From positions 62,001 to 126,000 of the forward strand of contig AP025576.1 in assembly GCA_022845955.1 (NCBI GenBank): 64,000 nucleotides of DNA, in the 5' to 3' direction. Source of the stretch: Lachnospiraceae bacterium. GTDB lineage: Bacteria > Bacillota > Clostridia > Lachnospirales > Lachnospiraceae. Under the pieces are notes generated by a model that did not search any database, was not told the origin of the DNA, and was given only the letters and a program-made list of their open reading frames with translations. A program made the translations under genes and the position numbers. This document shows, piece by piece, positions 23,956 through 33,996 of the stretch (position 1 is the first letter of the stretch; each line of letters begins with the position of its first letter).

Positions 23956-24065
23956 ATATGAAAAAGAGAAAAACTAAATATGAAATTGAAAAAGAATAAT
24001 TAATAAAAAAAGGGAGTGTAATTAAATATATAAGGTAAAATGATATAGTTTATTAATTTATTTAA

Positions 24066-24109
24066 GCATGGTAAAAGGCGGCCGATTAACTGGCCGCCTT
24101 TTACCATGC
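24066..24109. terminator. Bidirectional terminator between mutS2 and the AraC gene
   Basis: GCATGGTAAAAGGCGGCC (24066-24083) pairs perfectly with GGCCGCCTTTTACCATGC (24092-24109). The A-rich and T-rich arms provide U tracts in both directions, fitting its place between two convergent genes. Confidence 0.85.
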
Positions 24110-24136
24110 TGTACATCATACAGGCCGATGTTTCTT

Positions 24137-25072
24137 TTACTGCAGCTTTTTAACCGGCAGTGCAATACATCCCCCGGTAAGGGTGTCCGCACCGAAGTTA
24201 AAGGAAGGCGCCAGCTCAGGGGCATAGGCGTAGCCAAAGCGTTCCGGCCGGTATGTCCCGCTTGCCTGATACACCATCTCGATTGCCTTGCAGTAATCCT
24301 CCTCCTTTTCGTAGGGCGGAGACTGGAAATAGAGATAATCACAAGGCGGCAGGGATAACAGATCACAGCCTTCCGGCACGGTGATTTCCGCGGATTCCTC
24401 CAGTTCCACGCCGGCGGCGGTTTCAGTGGTGCCTTCCGGATGGAGTGACGGCGGCAGAGTCATGAGCGACGCCGTTTCCAGCCGGCTGGGAATGCTGTTG
24501 AACAACCCTTCCCACTCACAGCTTTTTTCTTCGCAGAAGGAAAAATAATCATGGGCCTTTCGGGCATACATAACAAGAAGCTTCCGGGCGGGTTTGCGGA
24601 CGACGGTAACCGTACACAGGTAGGGCATAGTTTCGTGTGACTGCTGATCATTTGACTGATTTTCCATTTTTTCGTTCTCCTTTTGTTGTAAATAGGAGTA
24701 ATAATGCTGTATGGGATACTGGGTAAAAAGCGGAATGGGTATCTGCCCATGACGGTAGCGGGACGGGGTAGTGCCGAAAAGCCTGGAAAAGGCCCTTGTA
24801 TAGCCTTCATGGCTTTCGTAGTCGGCATCCAGGGCGATAGCAAGGATGCTGGCATCTGTTTTAATCAGGGACTCCGCGCTTGCCGTCATCTGTACCGCAC
24901 GCACATATTCTTCCGGTGTTTTATCCATAAGCTCCTTAAAAACGCGGCAGGCGTGCCTTCGGGAATATCCGGCCGCCTCATACAGGGCATCCATCGTAAA
25001 GCCTTCGTCCAGACAATGTTCCCGGATGTAGTTCTGTATTTTTGCCGTAAGTTCTATTTTATCCCGTTGCAT
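24137..25072 (-). CDS. AraC-family regulator with GyrI-like effector domain
   Basis: A 311-residue protein. An N-terminal AraC DNA-binding domain (two helix-turn-helix units, FTMDALYEAAGYSRRHACRVF and SILAIALDADYESHEGYTRAF, ending FGTTPSRYR) is followed by a charged Gln/Asn-rich linker (about 130-150) and a C-terminal effector-binding region (VTVVRKPARKLLVMYARKA to the end) like that of Rob/GyrI-type proteins. Such regulators bind small hydrophobic or cationic drugs. AAGGAG precedes the ATG. The target is unknown; it may regulate itself or genes outside the window. Confidence 0.85.
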   Translation of the reverse strand: MQRDKIELTAKIQNYIREHCLDEGFTMDALYEAAGYSRRHACRVFKELMDKTPEEYVRAVQMTASAESLIKTDASILAIALDADYESHEGYTRAFSRLFGTTPSRYRHGQIPIPLFTQYPIQHYYSYLQQKENEKMENQSNDQQSHETMPYLCTVTVVRKPARKLLVMYARKAHDYFSFCEEKSCEWEGLFNSIPSRLETASLMTLPPSLHPEGTTETAAGVELEESAEITVPEGCDLLSLPPCDYLYFQSPPYEKEEDYCKAIEMVYQASGTYRPERFGYAYAPELAPSFNFGADTLTGGCIALPVKKLQ

Positions 25073-25194
25073 GTGTCTTACTCCTTCCAGAAAAGAATAA
25101 CAGGAAAAGCCGGATAAATCTTGACCGGGATGGACAGGATTTACGGTTCCTTATGGCTGTATAGATGATAAAAATGATTCTTCCGGTCATGGAA

Positions 25195-26061
25195 TCAGCC
25201 ATGTTCATATATCATTTCTATCAGATTGTAATAGAGAGTATAGCCGCATGATAAATACAGCATAATTGCCTTTCCGTTTGTGCCTATAACGGAGAGCGTT
25301 GCCATAGTCCGGTTTCTTTCTTTTAGGTCTTCCAGCGCAGTTGCTATCAGCTCCCGGGCAATGTTTTTCCTGCGGTATTCTGGGACAACAAATATATTTT
25401 CCGTAGCTCCCCGTCCATCAGATATGTCCCAGACAGAGACGGCGCCGGCTATTTCCCCATCGCAGACTGCCGTATAACAGGCAAATCCCGGATTACCTGT
25501 TTGAAACCAAAGGTCGGCTTCGGAATCCAACTCTGTGCTTGCGGAAAAATCCGCTTTTAAATACTTATCCATGCTTCTTTCATCAAAACAGTATTTGGCA
25601 ATATGTATATTTTCCGGAATTTTATAATGCAGAATTTCCTGTGAAAGATCATACTTTAACACGGGAATGGCGCGCCAGATGGCAAACCCCTTTTTTAAAA
25701 GAGCCTGCATTTCCTCGGTTTCCTCCGTATCGCAGCAGATTCGCAGATAATAATGACTGTTGGGATTCTCTTCTTTCAATTCACGGAATCTTTTCAGCAG
25801 ACCATCCATCAATAAATCCCGGATTTTCTTGTTGTATTTGCTGTCCCCGTCGGGAGAGGCTGAATAGGTAACTTCAGTTTTTTGAAGGTTCCGTGTCTGA
25901 TGGATTATCAGAAATCCTATGCCAATTATCATTTCATCTTTTATCACGCAGACAATATTTTCGTTCCGAATACCGTTATGATATTTGATTTGCACGGCAA
26001 GGAAGGAATGGATCTGTTCGATTCTGCAGAGATCTTCCTGTTTAAATTTCCTGATATACAT
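25195..26061 (-). CDS. GNAT-family N-acetyltransferase
   Basis: A 288-residue protein with the acetyl-CoA signature near its C-terminus (NIFVVPEYRRKNIARELIATALEDL), then TLSVIGTNGKAIMLYLSCGYTLYY, as in GNAT enzymes. The N-terminal half (RKFKQEDLCRIEQIHSFLA) looks like a second, degenerate GNAT unit, giving a tandem arrangement. ATG 26061 is selected because AAGGAA sits about 8 bases upstream; the frame reads further upstream but without ribosome sites. An extended -10 (TGTTATAAT, minus strand) lies about 120 bases upstream. The acceptor is unknown. Nothing else was recognised in the gap 26062-26428 apart from plus-strand AT-rich promoter-like sequence near 26343-26350. Confidence 0.8.
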   Translation of the reverse strand: MYIRKFKQEDLCRIEQIHSFLAVQIKYHNGIRNENIVCVIKDEMIIGIGFLIIHQTRNLQKTEVTYSASPDGDSKYNKKIRDLLMDGLLKRFRELKEENPNSHYYLRICCDTEETEEMQALLKKGFAIWRAIPVLKYDLSQEILHYKIPENIHIAKYCFDERSMDKYLKADFSASTELDSEADLWFQTGNPGFACYTAVCDGEIAGAVSVWDISDGRGATENIFVVPEYRRKNIARELIATALEDLKERNRTMATLSVIGTNGKAIMLYLSCGYTLYYNLIEMIYEHG

Positions 26062-26428
26062 GGGCATGTTCCTTTGCATCTGGTTTATAGGTGTCCGTTT
26101 TTTGCAGCCGGCAGGGCACTGCTTCGCCCCCATAGGATGCGGGGAATTCCCTGAAACTGGATAGGTATCCGGCCTTGTTTTATTATAACATATTTGCAGA
26201 GGAAAATACGGCATGCAGGCAAAGATACCGGCTGATATGACGTGGCAGCCATAACCAGAATCAAAAAACCTGCCCGTGGAATCTGTGAAAGTTCGGAAAT
26301 GGTATTTCCCGGGAATAGCTGTCCATCCCCTATTTTTTATGTTATATAATAATACTGTTATGTTTTAAAGGCACTATGGGGTGCATGTTCAGGGTCCGCG
26401 CGGGAAACGGACGGGGGGAGTTATTATA

Positions 26429-28177
26429 ATGAAATGGTTTTATGACGCAAGAAAATCGCTGCTGGGCAGGCTGGTACTGAGCATTCTGGTTATCTGGATC
26501 CCTTTTACGGCCCTGGTTCTCGGGGGACTGGTGATCGTCAGTAAGCATCTGACGAAAGAAACGATTAATAACCAGACGGATAAGGTAAAATATTATTCAG
26601 CCATAATTAATGCAGATATCGAACGGGTGATGCAGTCCATGTACCAGATGTGCGGAAACAAGGCGATAGTGGAATTTACGGGGAACTGGAAGGGACAGGT
26701 GGACTATCCTTCCTACCTTGCCTATATGCAGGCTTACAATACCATTAAGGAATACAGGAATATCAGCATGTATATTGACGATGTCTTTGTCTATCTGCCA
26801 AAATCGGGGGAAGTCCTGAGCGCGAATTACAGCATTATACCAGCGGATGATATTTTCCTGACCATGAAAAACGGTTATGAAAGGGAGGAACTTTCCTTTT
26901 ACCATTTTGATGACGCCCTCTATTACATATCCCGGGGGAGCAACCAGGTCATGGTGGGAATCAAGGTTTCCCTTCTGGATATCCGGTATACGCTGAAGGG
27001 TTATGACAGCGAGGGAAATTATGATTATCTGTTTGTGGATTCGGAGACAAAGGAGCTGCTGGGAAGGCCGGAAACCGTTTCGGATACGGGGCTGCAGGTC
27101 TATCAGAAAATAGATTGGGAAAAGGACGAAGCGCAGGTACAGACAATCGGCAGAAACCGGTATCTCATAGATCAAATCGGCAGCAAGGCGAATAAATTTT
27201 TAATTATTGTATATATGAACCGTGCGGTGGCGTACCGGACGATATATATCCTGTATTGGGCGTGGGCGGCGGCCTCGGTGGTCTTATTGCTGATGCCGGT
27301 ATTTCTGACGATGGTAATCCGTCGGATAATAAACCGCCCCATGGAAAAGCTGAGCCATGCCATGAAGCTGGTGGAGCAGGAAAAGTATGATTATAAACTG
27401 AAGATGGATGAATCCAAAGAATTTAATTATGTTTTTGCCCAATATAACCGGATGACCGATAAGGTTAAAAACCTGATACAGGAGGTTCTGGAAAAACAGC
27501 TTCAGGTGGAGCAGGCCAAATACAAGGAGCTGCAGATGCAGATAAATCCGCACTTTTTATTCAACAGCCTTTATATGGGATACCATATGGCGAAGTCGGA
27601 TGATTGTGAGGCCGTGGGGGATTTATGCATGTATCTGGGCGATTATTTCAGTGTGCTCACCTTCGCTTCCAGCGAATTCATATCCATTGACAACGAACTG
27701 AAATTTATCAATACCTATTTGAAATTAAACCAGATGCGCTTTGGGAAAAAGCTGCGTTACCGGATCGACACGGAGGAAGGTCTGGGGGATTATACCATTC
27801 CGCCCCTCCTCCTTCAGCCTCTGATAGAGAACTCCATTATGCATGGCATGGAAAAATGCACACATCCCTGTATGATTGAGGTGGGCATACGGGAAAAAGG
27901 GGATCGGATTATGTTTTCCGTTGCGGATGATTCCGGGGTGATCACACAGGAAACCATTGCTAAAATAAGACAGACCATATCCCTGGAAAAGATGCCCGAC
28001 ACCTATTTCGGATTATGGAATATACAAAACCGGCTGAAAAGGAACGGAGACTGCCGGCAGGGGCTGCTTCTGGAAAAAAGTGATGACGGCCTTTCCTCCG
28101 GGAGAGAAGTCGGTCAGGAGGCTTGCGTCTTTCGCATATCCTTTTCCATTGCCAAGAGGAGGGAACGTTATGTATAG
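26429..28177 (+). CDS. yesM: YesM-type sensor histidine kinase
   Basis: A 582-residue membrane kinase. The first helix is at about 12-36, then an extracellular sensor domain, a second helix at about 272-296 (WAWAAASVVLLLMPVFLTMV), a HAMP linker (NRPMEKLSHAMKLV), the His_kinase box QMQINPHFLFNSLYMGYHMA with the phospho-accepting histidine (about 374), and a HATPase (LLLQPLIENSIMHGMEK). YesM kinases sense carbohydrate availability and phosphorylate a YesN-type regulator. That partner gene overlaps this stop by 8 bases. GGGGGAG lies 8 bases before ATG 26429; the upstream in-frame ATG lacks a ribosome site. Control of the importer and glycosidase operon downstream is likely. Confidence 0.92.
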   Translation: MKWFYDARKSLLGRLVLSILVIWIPFTALVLGGLVIVSKHLTKETINNQTDKVKYYSAIINADIERVMQSMYQMCGNKAIVEFTGNWKGQVDYPSYLAYMQAYNTIKEYRNISMYIDDVFVYLPKSGEVLSANYSIIPADDIFLTMKNGYEREELSFYHFDDALYYISRGSNQVMVGIKVSLLDIRYTLKGYDSEGNYDYLFVDSETKELLGRPETVSDTGLQVYQKIDWEKDEAQVQTIGRNRYLIDQIGSKANKFLIIVYMNRAVAYRTIYILYWAWAAASVVLLLMPVFLTMVIRRIINRPMEKLSHAMKLVEQEKYDYKLKMDESKEFNYVFAQYNRMTDKVKNLIQEVLEKQLQVEQAKYKELQMQINPHFLFNSLYMGYHMAKSDDCEAVGDLCMYLGDYFSVLTFASSEFISIDNELKFINTYLKLNQMRFGKKLRYRIDTEEGLGDYTIPPLLLQPLIENSIMHGMEKCTHPCMIEVGIREKGDRIMFSVADDSGVITQETIAKIRQTISLEKMPDTYFGLWNIQNRLKRNGDCRQGLLLEKSDDGLSSGREVGQEACVFRISFSIAKRRERYV

Positions 28178-29354
28178 CATACTGATAGTGGATGATGAAG
28201 AGATTATTCTCAATGGAATCAAGGATGCGGTGACAGCTTCCGCGCTCCCCCTCAAAACCGTACAGACGGCGGCGTCTGCAGACACTGCGCTGCAGATGCT
28301 TGTGAAGGATCCCTGTGATATCCTTGTGACGGATATCCGGATGCCTGATATGGATGGCCTGGAAATGGCGGAGCGTGCCAGACAGATATGGCCGGAAACA
28401 CGGATTATTTTTCTGACCGGCTACCAGGATTTTGAATACGCCCGCAAGGCTCTCCGCCTCAACAGTGATGATTATCTGTTAAAGCCGGTATCGGATGACA
28501 AGCTGATCCAGGTGATCGGAAATGTGATATCCAAGCTGGACAGCCTGTGGATGGAGCGGTTTGCATTACGCTACAGAAAAGCGGCGGAAACGGAAAAGAC
28601 AGTCGTTGATCCGGGAAAAGCAATTTATTTTTTATGGATTGGTTACGAAGGGGATGCGTCCAGAATGAGTGCCCGGGAGCTGCATAAAAGCCTGTGCGGA
28701 ATGCTGGATCGGCTGTTCGGGCATTACTGCAGTGCAGTCCTGTTTGAAGAAGGGGAAAGCAATACCGCAGTCTGGCTCCAGCCCGTGGTGGAGGAGACTT
28801 ATTGGGATAAGATCTGCCTGAAGACCCTGGAAGAGCTGCAAAGCTTTTTCCTGGATCATCTGGATGTGAATATGTCCATCGGATTATCACAGAAGATCAG
28901 GCCGGAGGAAGGTGCGCAGACAAAAAAGAAAATGAAAGAAGCGTGCGCGGGAAAGGAGAATCTGGGAAGTCTGTTTTTCTTAGGGAAGGAAGAGATGGAA
29001 AAGGAAAACGGCGCCGAAAATTATGCGGTAAAGGCAGTCCAGTCTTATATCCGCAGGAATCCGGAAAAGGATCTGTCCCTGGGGGCACTTTCCGAGAAAT
29101 TCAGAATGAATCCATCTTATTTATCAAGGGTATTTCATCAGGAGACAGGGATTCCTATTTCGGAATTCATCGTTCAGATCCGGCTGGTCCTGGCAAAGGG
29201 GCTTCTTGCGGATACGGATATGAAAATTTATGAAATCGCACAGAGGGCAGGCTTCGAAACGCCGGGTTATTTTACTAAAGTATTTAATAAGGCGGAAAAA
29301 ATGTCACCTAAAAATTACCGGATGATGAAAAGTAAAGATAAGGCAGAAAAGTAA
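28170..29354 (+). CDS. yesN: YesN-type response regulator (receiver plus AraC DNA-binding)
   Basis: A 394-residue regulator. The N-terminal receiver domain has the acidic pair D8-D9, the phosphorylation site D55 in DILVTDIRMPDMDGLEMA, the switch threonine region IIFLTGY and the lysine in YLLKPV. A variable middle region (about 130-285) precedes the AraC-type helix-turn-helix pair at the C-terminus (KDLSLGALSEKFRMNPSYLSRVF, then MKIYEIAQRAGFETPGYFTKVF). The start ATG overlaps the kinase gene. It probably activates the lplABC-like operon beginning 104 bases downstream. Confidence 0.93.
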   Translation: MYSILIVDDEEIILNGIKDAVTASALPLKTVQTAASADTALQMLVKDPCDILVTDIRMPDMDGLEMAERARQIWPETRIIFLTGYQDFEYARKALRLNSDDYLLKPVSDDKLIQVIGNVISKLDSLWMERFALRYRKAAETEKTVVDPGKAIYFLWIGYEGDASRMSARELHKSLCGMLDRLFGHYCSAVLFEEGESNTAVWLQPVVEETYWDKICLKTLEELQSFFLDHLDVNMSIGLSQKIRPEEGAQTKKKMKEACAGKENLGSLFFLGKEEMEKENGAENYAVKAVQSYIRRNPEKDLSLGALSEKFRMNPSYLSRVFHQETGIPISEFIVQIRLVLAKGLLADTDMKIYEIAQRAGFETPGYFTKVFNKAEKMSPKNYRMMKSKDKAEK

Positions 29355-29457
29355 AGGGTTTACCATTTTCCCTGCAATAAGGTTATGATACCATAACAAT
29401 AACAAGCGCAGCGGCCGATGCGCAGGGTACCTATCATTCAAAACGGAGGGTGAAATA

Positions 29458-31086
29458 GTGAAGAAGAGAAGAATTACCTTTATACTGTTGTTATGTATGC
29501 TAATGGCATCTCTGGCCGGCTGCGGGAAAACATCTGCACAGGAGGATGTGAAGGTGGAAGGGCCGGACAGCGAGGCGGATAAAATGAAAAAGTATGACCC
29601 GGAAATTACCCTTACCTTTGCCAAGGCCGAGGTGGTGACCAATTACCCGGAGGGACAGGATGCACAGAATAACGCGATGTATCAGATGTGGGAAGATGTC
29701 ATGGGAATAAAAGTGGAAAACTCCATCCTGTGTGCGTCAAATGCCATGACGGAGAAATTCCAGCTTGCGGTGGCGTCGGATGAAATCCCGGATTTCGGAA
29801 TTGTGGATGCAACCACACTGGCATCTTTAATTAAGAACGATATGGTCACGGATATGACCGATATCTATACACAATGGGCTACGGATAACCTGAAAGAGGT
29901 GGCGGGGCAGCAGGACAACGCCCTTTTTGCGCCCACCTTAAAGGATGGCAGATATATGGCCGTACCGGTGGCCAATACCATAGGGGACAGCTATCCTATT
30001 CTTTGGATCCGCAGTGACTGGCTGGATGCACTGGGACTGGAAAAACCGGAAACTATGGAACAGGTTTTTGAAATTGCGGAAAAATTTGCGGCAGAGGATC
30101 CGGATGGGAACGGGAAAGATGATACCTATGGATTATATCTGGATAAGGATCTGAACGGCCTGGATTTTATCATGGCGGCTTATGAGGTTTACAGCAAGGA
30201 TGAATACTGGGTAAAACAGGAGGACGGAAGCTTTATAGCCGGATGTACGGATCCGGACGCCAGGAAACCGCTGGAGGCCATGGCAAAGCTTTATGAGGCA
30301 GGAGCTATCGATCATGAATTTGCAGTGAAGGAACAGAGCAAAGAGGAAGAACTGATCGCATCGGGGCAAATTGGTATTTACATCGGTTATTTTTACAGCC
30401 CGCTGGGGGTTATGAAGGACAGTGTCGCCAATACCGGGGCGGACTGGATGGCGGTACCCATGCCGGCGGCAGAGGGGTATTCCGCCTATAAGCCGGGTGT
30501 CAACCTGAATGTATACGGTTATATTTATGCCAAAAAAGGGATCAGCAATCCCGAGGCGGTGGTGGTGATGCTGAACCATCTGTGCGATGGCTATGCTGCC
30601 CCCTGGTTATCCGACGAAACCAGCGAATTTTATGAGAAGTACAATGAACTGGCCTCCGATCCGGAAATCAGCCAGGCAGGGGCCAACAACCTCATGCCGT
30701 TTCAGATGGCAGGAAATATCAATTGGGGAGATACCTTTACCGAAGCCATAGCGGCAGGTGAAGAGCATGTGGACGGAAAGGATGCCGATTTCCAGAATGT
30801 AATTAGCACGGAGCTTTCCGATGAGCTTTCCTGGGCATGGAAGAAGGTATATCTGGAAGGCTATCCGGTTATGGATCTGGATAATGTAAGATACAGTGAT
30901 TATACCGGAGCACCCACCGAGACAATGAGCAAGACACAGTCCCTTCTGAATACACAGAAGCTTACCGATTACATATCCATTATCATGGGGGACCAGCCTG
31001 TGGATTATTTTGACACCTTTGCAGAAACCTTCAACAGCATTGGCGGGGCAAAAATCGGTGAAGAAATCAAAGAAGCACTGCAGTAG
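29458..31086 (+). CDS. lplA: LplA-type extracellular solute-binding lipoprotein
   Basis: A 542-residue lipoprotein (MASLAGC, C22) of the large binding-protein group linked to YesMN systems and oligosaccharide import. Features typical of that group are SNAMTEKFQLAVASDEIPDFG, WIRSDWLDALGLEKPETMEQVFE and the calcium-loop-like DPDGNGKDDTYGL. The start is GTG with GGAGGGTGA upstream. The following genes encode its two permeases; no ATPase gene is present. The ligand is probably a plant- or host-glycan oligosaccharide, judged from the glycosidase and esterase downstream. Confidence 0.9.
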   Translation: MKKRRITFILLLCMLMASLAGCGKTSAQEDVKVEGPDSEADKMKKYDPEITLTFAKAEVVTNYPEGQDAQNNAMYQMWEDVMGIKVENSILCASNAMTEKFQLAVASDEIPDFGIVDATTLASLIKNDMVTDMTDIYTQWATDNLKEVAGQQDNALFAPTLKDGRYMAVPVANTIGDSYPILWIRSDWLDALGLEKPETMEQVFEIAEKFAAEDPDGNGKDDTYGLYLDKDLNGLDFIMAAYEVYSKDEYWVKQEDGSFIAGCTDPDARKPLEAMAKLYEAGAIDHEFAVKEQSKEEELIASGQIGIYIGYFYSPLGVMKDSVANTGADWMAVPMPAAEGYSAYKPGVNLNVYGYIYAKKGISNPEAVVVMLNHLCDGYAAPWLSDETSEFYEKYNELASDPEISQAGANNLMPFQMAGNINWGDTFTEAIAAGEEHVDGKDADFQNVISTELSDELSWAWKKVYLEGYPVMDLDNVRYSDYTGAPTETMSKTQSLLNTQKLTDYISIIMGDQPVDYFDTFAETFNSIGGAKIGEEIKEALQ

Positions 31087-31124
31087 CTGCTTTTCGTTTC
31101 CAATTATATTTTGAGGTGAGGAAA

Positions 31125-32036
31125 ATGAATAAGGGAAATATACGCATGCTTAACTGGAAAAAAAACTGGCAGCTGCATTTGATGCTTTTTCCGGGGATCC
31201 TGCTGATTTTATTATTTAAATATGTCCCACTCAGCGGAATCTTGATTGCATTTAAAGATTTTATTCCGAGAAAAGGGATTTTCGGTTCCCCCTGGGTGGG
31301 TCTGGAAAACTTTGAGTATATGTTTTCCCTGCCCGATACCATGCGGGTTTTGTGGAATACGCTGAAAATAGCCGTGCTGAAAATAGCGATTAATTTTCCG
31401 GTTCCTATCCTGGTCGCTATTCTTCTGAACGAAGTGAAAAACAGGAAGTTTAAGAAGGGTGTCCAGACGATTATTTATCTTCCTTACTTTATTTCCTGGG
31501 TTATCCTGTCGGGGATGATACTGGATATCTTTTCCCTGGACGGCGTGGTGAACCAGCTTTTGGGGAGTATAGGCGTGGATCCTGTCTTTTTCATGGGGGA
31601 TAAAAAGCCTTTCCTGGGCCTTCTCATCGGGACGGATGTCTGGAAAAACTTCGGCTATGGGACCGTGGTATATCTTGCAGCGATTACCGGGGTGGATGAA
31701 GCACTTTACGAATCCGCTAAAATAGACGGTGCCAGCAGATGGAAGCAGATTTTATATATAACGCTTCCCAGCATTGCGCCCATAGTCATGCTTATGATGA
31801 TCCTGAACCTGGGAAATATTCTGAATGCCGGATTTGAACAGGTATTCACCCTGTATAGTCCCCGCGTGTATGAAACGGCTGATATTATCGACACCTTTGT
31901 ATACCGGATTTCCCTGGTTGAGGCCAATTACAGCCTGGGTACCGCCGTGGGGCTGCTGAAATCCGTAGTCAGCTTCCTGTTGATTGTCAGCAGCTATAAG
32001 CTGGCGAATAAATACAGTGATTACACTATCTTTTAG
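31125..32036 (+). CDS. lplB: LplB-type ABC permease
   Basis: A 303-residue membrane protein with six predicted helices and the EAA loop DEALYESAKIDGASRWKQIL. The early stretch IPRKGIFGSPWVGLENFEYMF is characteristic of LplB/YteP permeases. ATG 31125 follows GAGGTGAGG; the GTG at 31116 overlaps that site and is rejected. It lies between the binding-protein and second permease genes with short spacing. Confidence 0.92.
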   Translation: MNKGNIRMLNWKKNWQLHLMLFPGILLILLFKYVPLSGILIAFKDFIPRKGIFGSPWVGLENFEYMFSLPDTMRVLWNTLKIAVLKIAINFPVPILVAILLNEVKNRKFKKGVQTIIYLPYFISWVILSGMILDIFSLDGVVNQLLGSIGVDPVFFMGDKKPFLGLLIGTDVWKNFGYGTVVYLAAITGVDEALYESAKIDGASRWKQILYITLPSIAPIVMLMMILNLGNILNAGFEQVFTLYSPRVYETADIIDTFVYRISLVEANYSLGTAVGLLKSVVSFLLIVSSYKLANKYSDYTIF

Positions 32037-32051
32037 GGAGGAGGGGACAAA

Positions 32052-32924
32052 ATGAGCAAAGCGTTGAAAAAGAATACGTTCCGTGTCGTCAACAGTATTT
32101 TCCTTGCGGCACTTGCAGCCATATGCCTTCTTCCCATCATACATATTGTTGCGGTTTCCTTCAGCGACCAGGCCGCTGTTTCCGCAAATCAGGTAGGGCT
32201 GTGGCCGAAAGGGTTTACCTTTGCTTCTTATAAGATGGTGGCAAAAAGAAGCGCTTTCTGGCAGGCCTTCGGAATATCTGTGGAAAGGGTAATTATCGGT
32301 GTTATCATTAATACGGTGATAACGGTATTGATGGCTTACCCGCTTTCCAAGAAGGAGAGTGAATTCCCGGCGAGAAAAATTTATGTATGGCTGTTGATTT
32401 TTGTTATGATATTTGACGGGGGACTTGTGCCCAACTATATCCTGATAAAGGATCTGAATCTCTTTGACACCATATGGGCGCTGGTACTGCCTGCTGCGGT
32501 TCCTATTTACAACATCATATTGACGATGAACTTTATGAAACAGCTGCCGGGCACGATTGAGGAGGCGGCGATGGTGGACGGCGCCACTTATTTCCAGCGG
32601 TTTATTAAACTGATAATACCGTTGTCAAAGCCGGTTATTGCCACAGTAACCTTGTTCAGCTTCCTTAACCATTGGAATTCCTGGTTTGACGGCAAGATTT
32701 ATAATAATCAGACCACGAACTACCCGCTGCAGACCTATCTGCAGAATCTTATATCGAACTCGGATATGACCAATGCGGCGGAAGCCATTGAAAATGCACT
32801 GTCCAATGTAAAAACCCTGCAGGCGGCACAATTGGCCCTCACCCTTCTCCCCATCCTCTTAATATATCCGTTCCTGCAGAAGTATTTTGTAAAGGGGATT
32901 ACCGTGGGGGCGGTAAAGGGATGA
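32052..32924 (+). CDS. lplC: LplC-type ABC permease
   Basis: A 290-residue permease partner of the 31125 gene. The EAA loop is TIEEAAMVDGATYFQRFIKLIIPLSKP, preceded by NFMKQLPG. The C-terminus QKYFVKGITVGAVKG is a hallmark of the LplC/YtcP group. It starts 15 bases after the LplB gene with GGAGGAGGGG as ribosome site. Confidence 0.93.
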   Translation: MSKALKKNTFRVVNSIFLAALAAICLLPIIHIVAVSFSDQAAVSANQVGLWPKGFTFASYKMVAKRSAFWQAFGISVERVIIGVIINTVITVLMAYPLSKKESEFPARKIYVWLLIFVMIFDGGLVPNYILIKDLNLFDTIWALVLPAAVPIYNIILTMNFMKQLPGTIEEAAMVDGATYFQRFIKLIIPLSKPVIATVTLFSFLNHWNSWFDGKIYNNQTTNYPLQTYLQNLISNSDMTNAAEAIENALSNVKTLQAAQLALTLLPILLIYPFLQKYFVKGITVGAVKG

Positions 32925-32940
32925 AAGAAAGGAAAGGATT

Positions 32941-33972
32941 ATGACGGATTTTACGGTTTCGGGTTTTTTAGACATGCTGTATGAGGACGGGAGAGCGCAG
33001 TTTGTATCTCCCTCCCGGACAGGAAAAGAGCAGTGGGAAGCGTATAAAGCCGGGAGGCTTGCAGAAATCAGGCGTTTCCTGCGGATTGATCTGCTGGAGA
33101 GCCGGTATGAGGAGGCGCTGGATTTTACACTTCTGGAGAGCAGGAAGGAGGGGCCTGTTACCATAGAAAAATACCGGGTAGGGCGGATAAAGAAACTGCC
33201 GCTCTGTGTCTATACCCTCCGGCCGGATGCCGGAAACGGGAAGGCTGTATTATATCTTAACGGTCATGATCCCAAAGGCGCAGGGGGGGCATTTGCCGGA
33301 GACGTTACGGAGAATGCCGGCCCGGACAGAAAGAAAACGTCCCGGCAAATGCTTGCTATGGAAATGGCCTGTATGGGGTATCTGGTTTTCGTCCCTGAGC
33401 TGTTCGGCTTCGGGGATGCGAAACGCAGCGACGCACCGGAGGGGACGGATGCCTGCGCGAGCTGTTCCATGCTGGCCCCGCGCCTGTTAAACTGCGGCCT
33501 GAGCCTGGTGGGTATGCGGGTATTTGAAGCGATGAAAACGCTGGATTTTGCGGAAGAGGTATTTGCAGTCCATACCTTTGGCGCCTATGGAATCTCCGGC
33601 GGCGGACAGGTATGCAGCTATACGGGCATATTGGATGAACGGATCGAAACCGTAATGCTGGCGGGATACCCGAACCTGTATAAATATAGTATCCTGGCGA
33701 TGGATCACTGTATCTGCAACTATGTACCCGGCCAGCTGGCAGAGGGGGAGAGCCATGAGGTTACGGCCCTGGCCGCACCGAAAAAGCTGCTGACCATCAA
33801 TGGGAAAAAGGATCCTATTTTTCCGCTGCAGGGCAGTCTGGAGGCTTTTGCATATCTGGATGGAATATATGAAAAGCTGGGAGTGCCGGAACAATATACC
33901 CATGTGCTGTTTGATGGGGGACATGAAAATTCCGTACCGGATGTCTGTAAATGGCTGCGGGAGAATTACTGA
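32941..33972 (+). CDS. Alpha/beta hydrolase, dienelactone-hydrolase/acetyl-esterase-like
   Basis: A 343-residue alpha/beta-hydrolase of the Abhydrolase_7-like type. It shows the strand-loop VLYLNGHDPKG, a nucleophile elbow AYGISGGGQV (serine in GISGG), the acid in INGKKDPIFPL and histidine in FDGGHENS. It carries an N-terminal helical cap of about 100 residues. It lies 16 bases behind lplC and 24 bases before the glycosidase, so it probably removes an ester group (for example acetyl) from imported oligosaccharides before hydrolysis. No signal peptide is seen. The exact ester is inferred only from context. Confidence 0.82.
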   Translation: MTDFTVSGFLDMLYEDGRAQFVSPSRTGKEQWEAYKAGRLAEIRRFLRIDLLESRYEEALDFTLLESRKEGPVTIEKYRVGRIKKLPLCVYTLRPDAGNGKAVLYLNGHDPKGAGGAFAGDVTENAGPDRKKTSRQMLAMEMACMGYLVFVPELFGFGDAKRSDAPEGTDACASCSMLAPRLLNCGLSLVGMRVFEAMKTLDFAEEVFAVHTFGAYGISGGGQVCSYTGILDERIETVMLAGYPNLYKYSILAMDHCICNYVPGQLAEGESHEVTALAAPKKLLTINGKKDPIFPLQGSLEAFAYLDGIYEKLGVPEQYTHVLFDGGHENSVPDVCKWLRENY

Positions 33973-33996
33973 CGGATATATGGCGGGAGGAGAAAG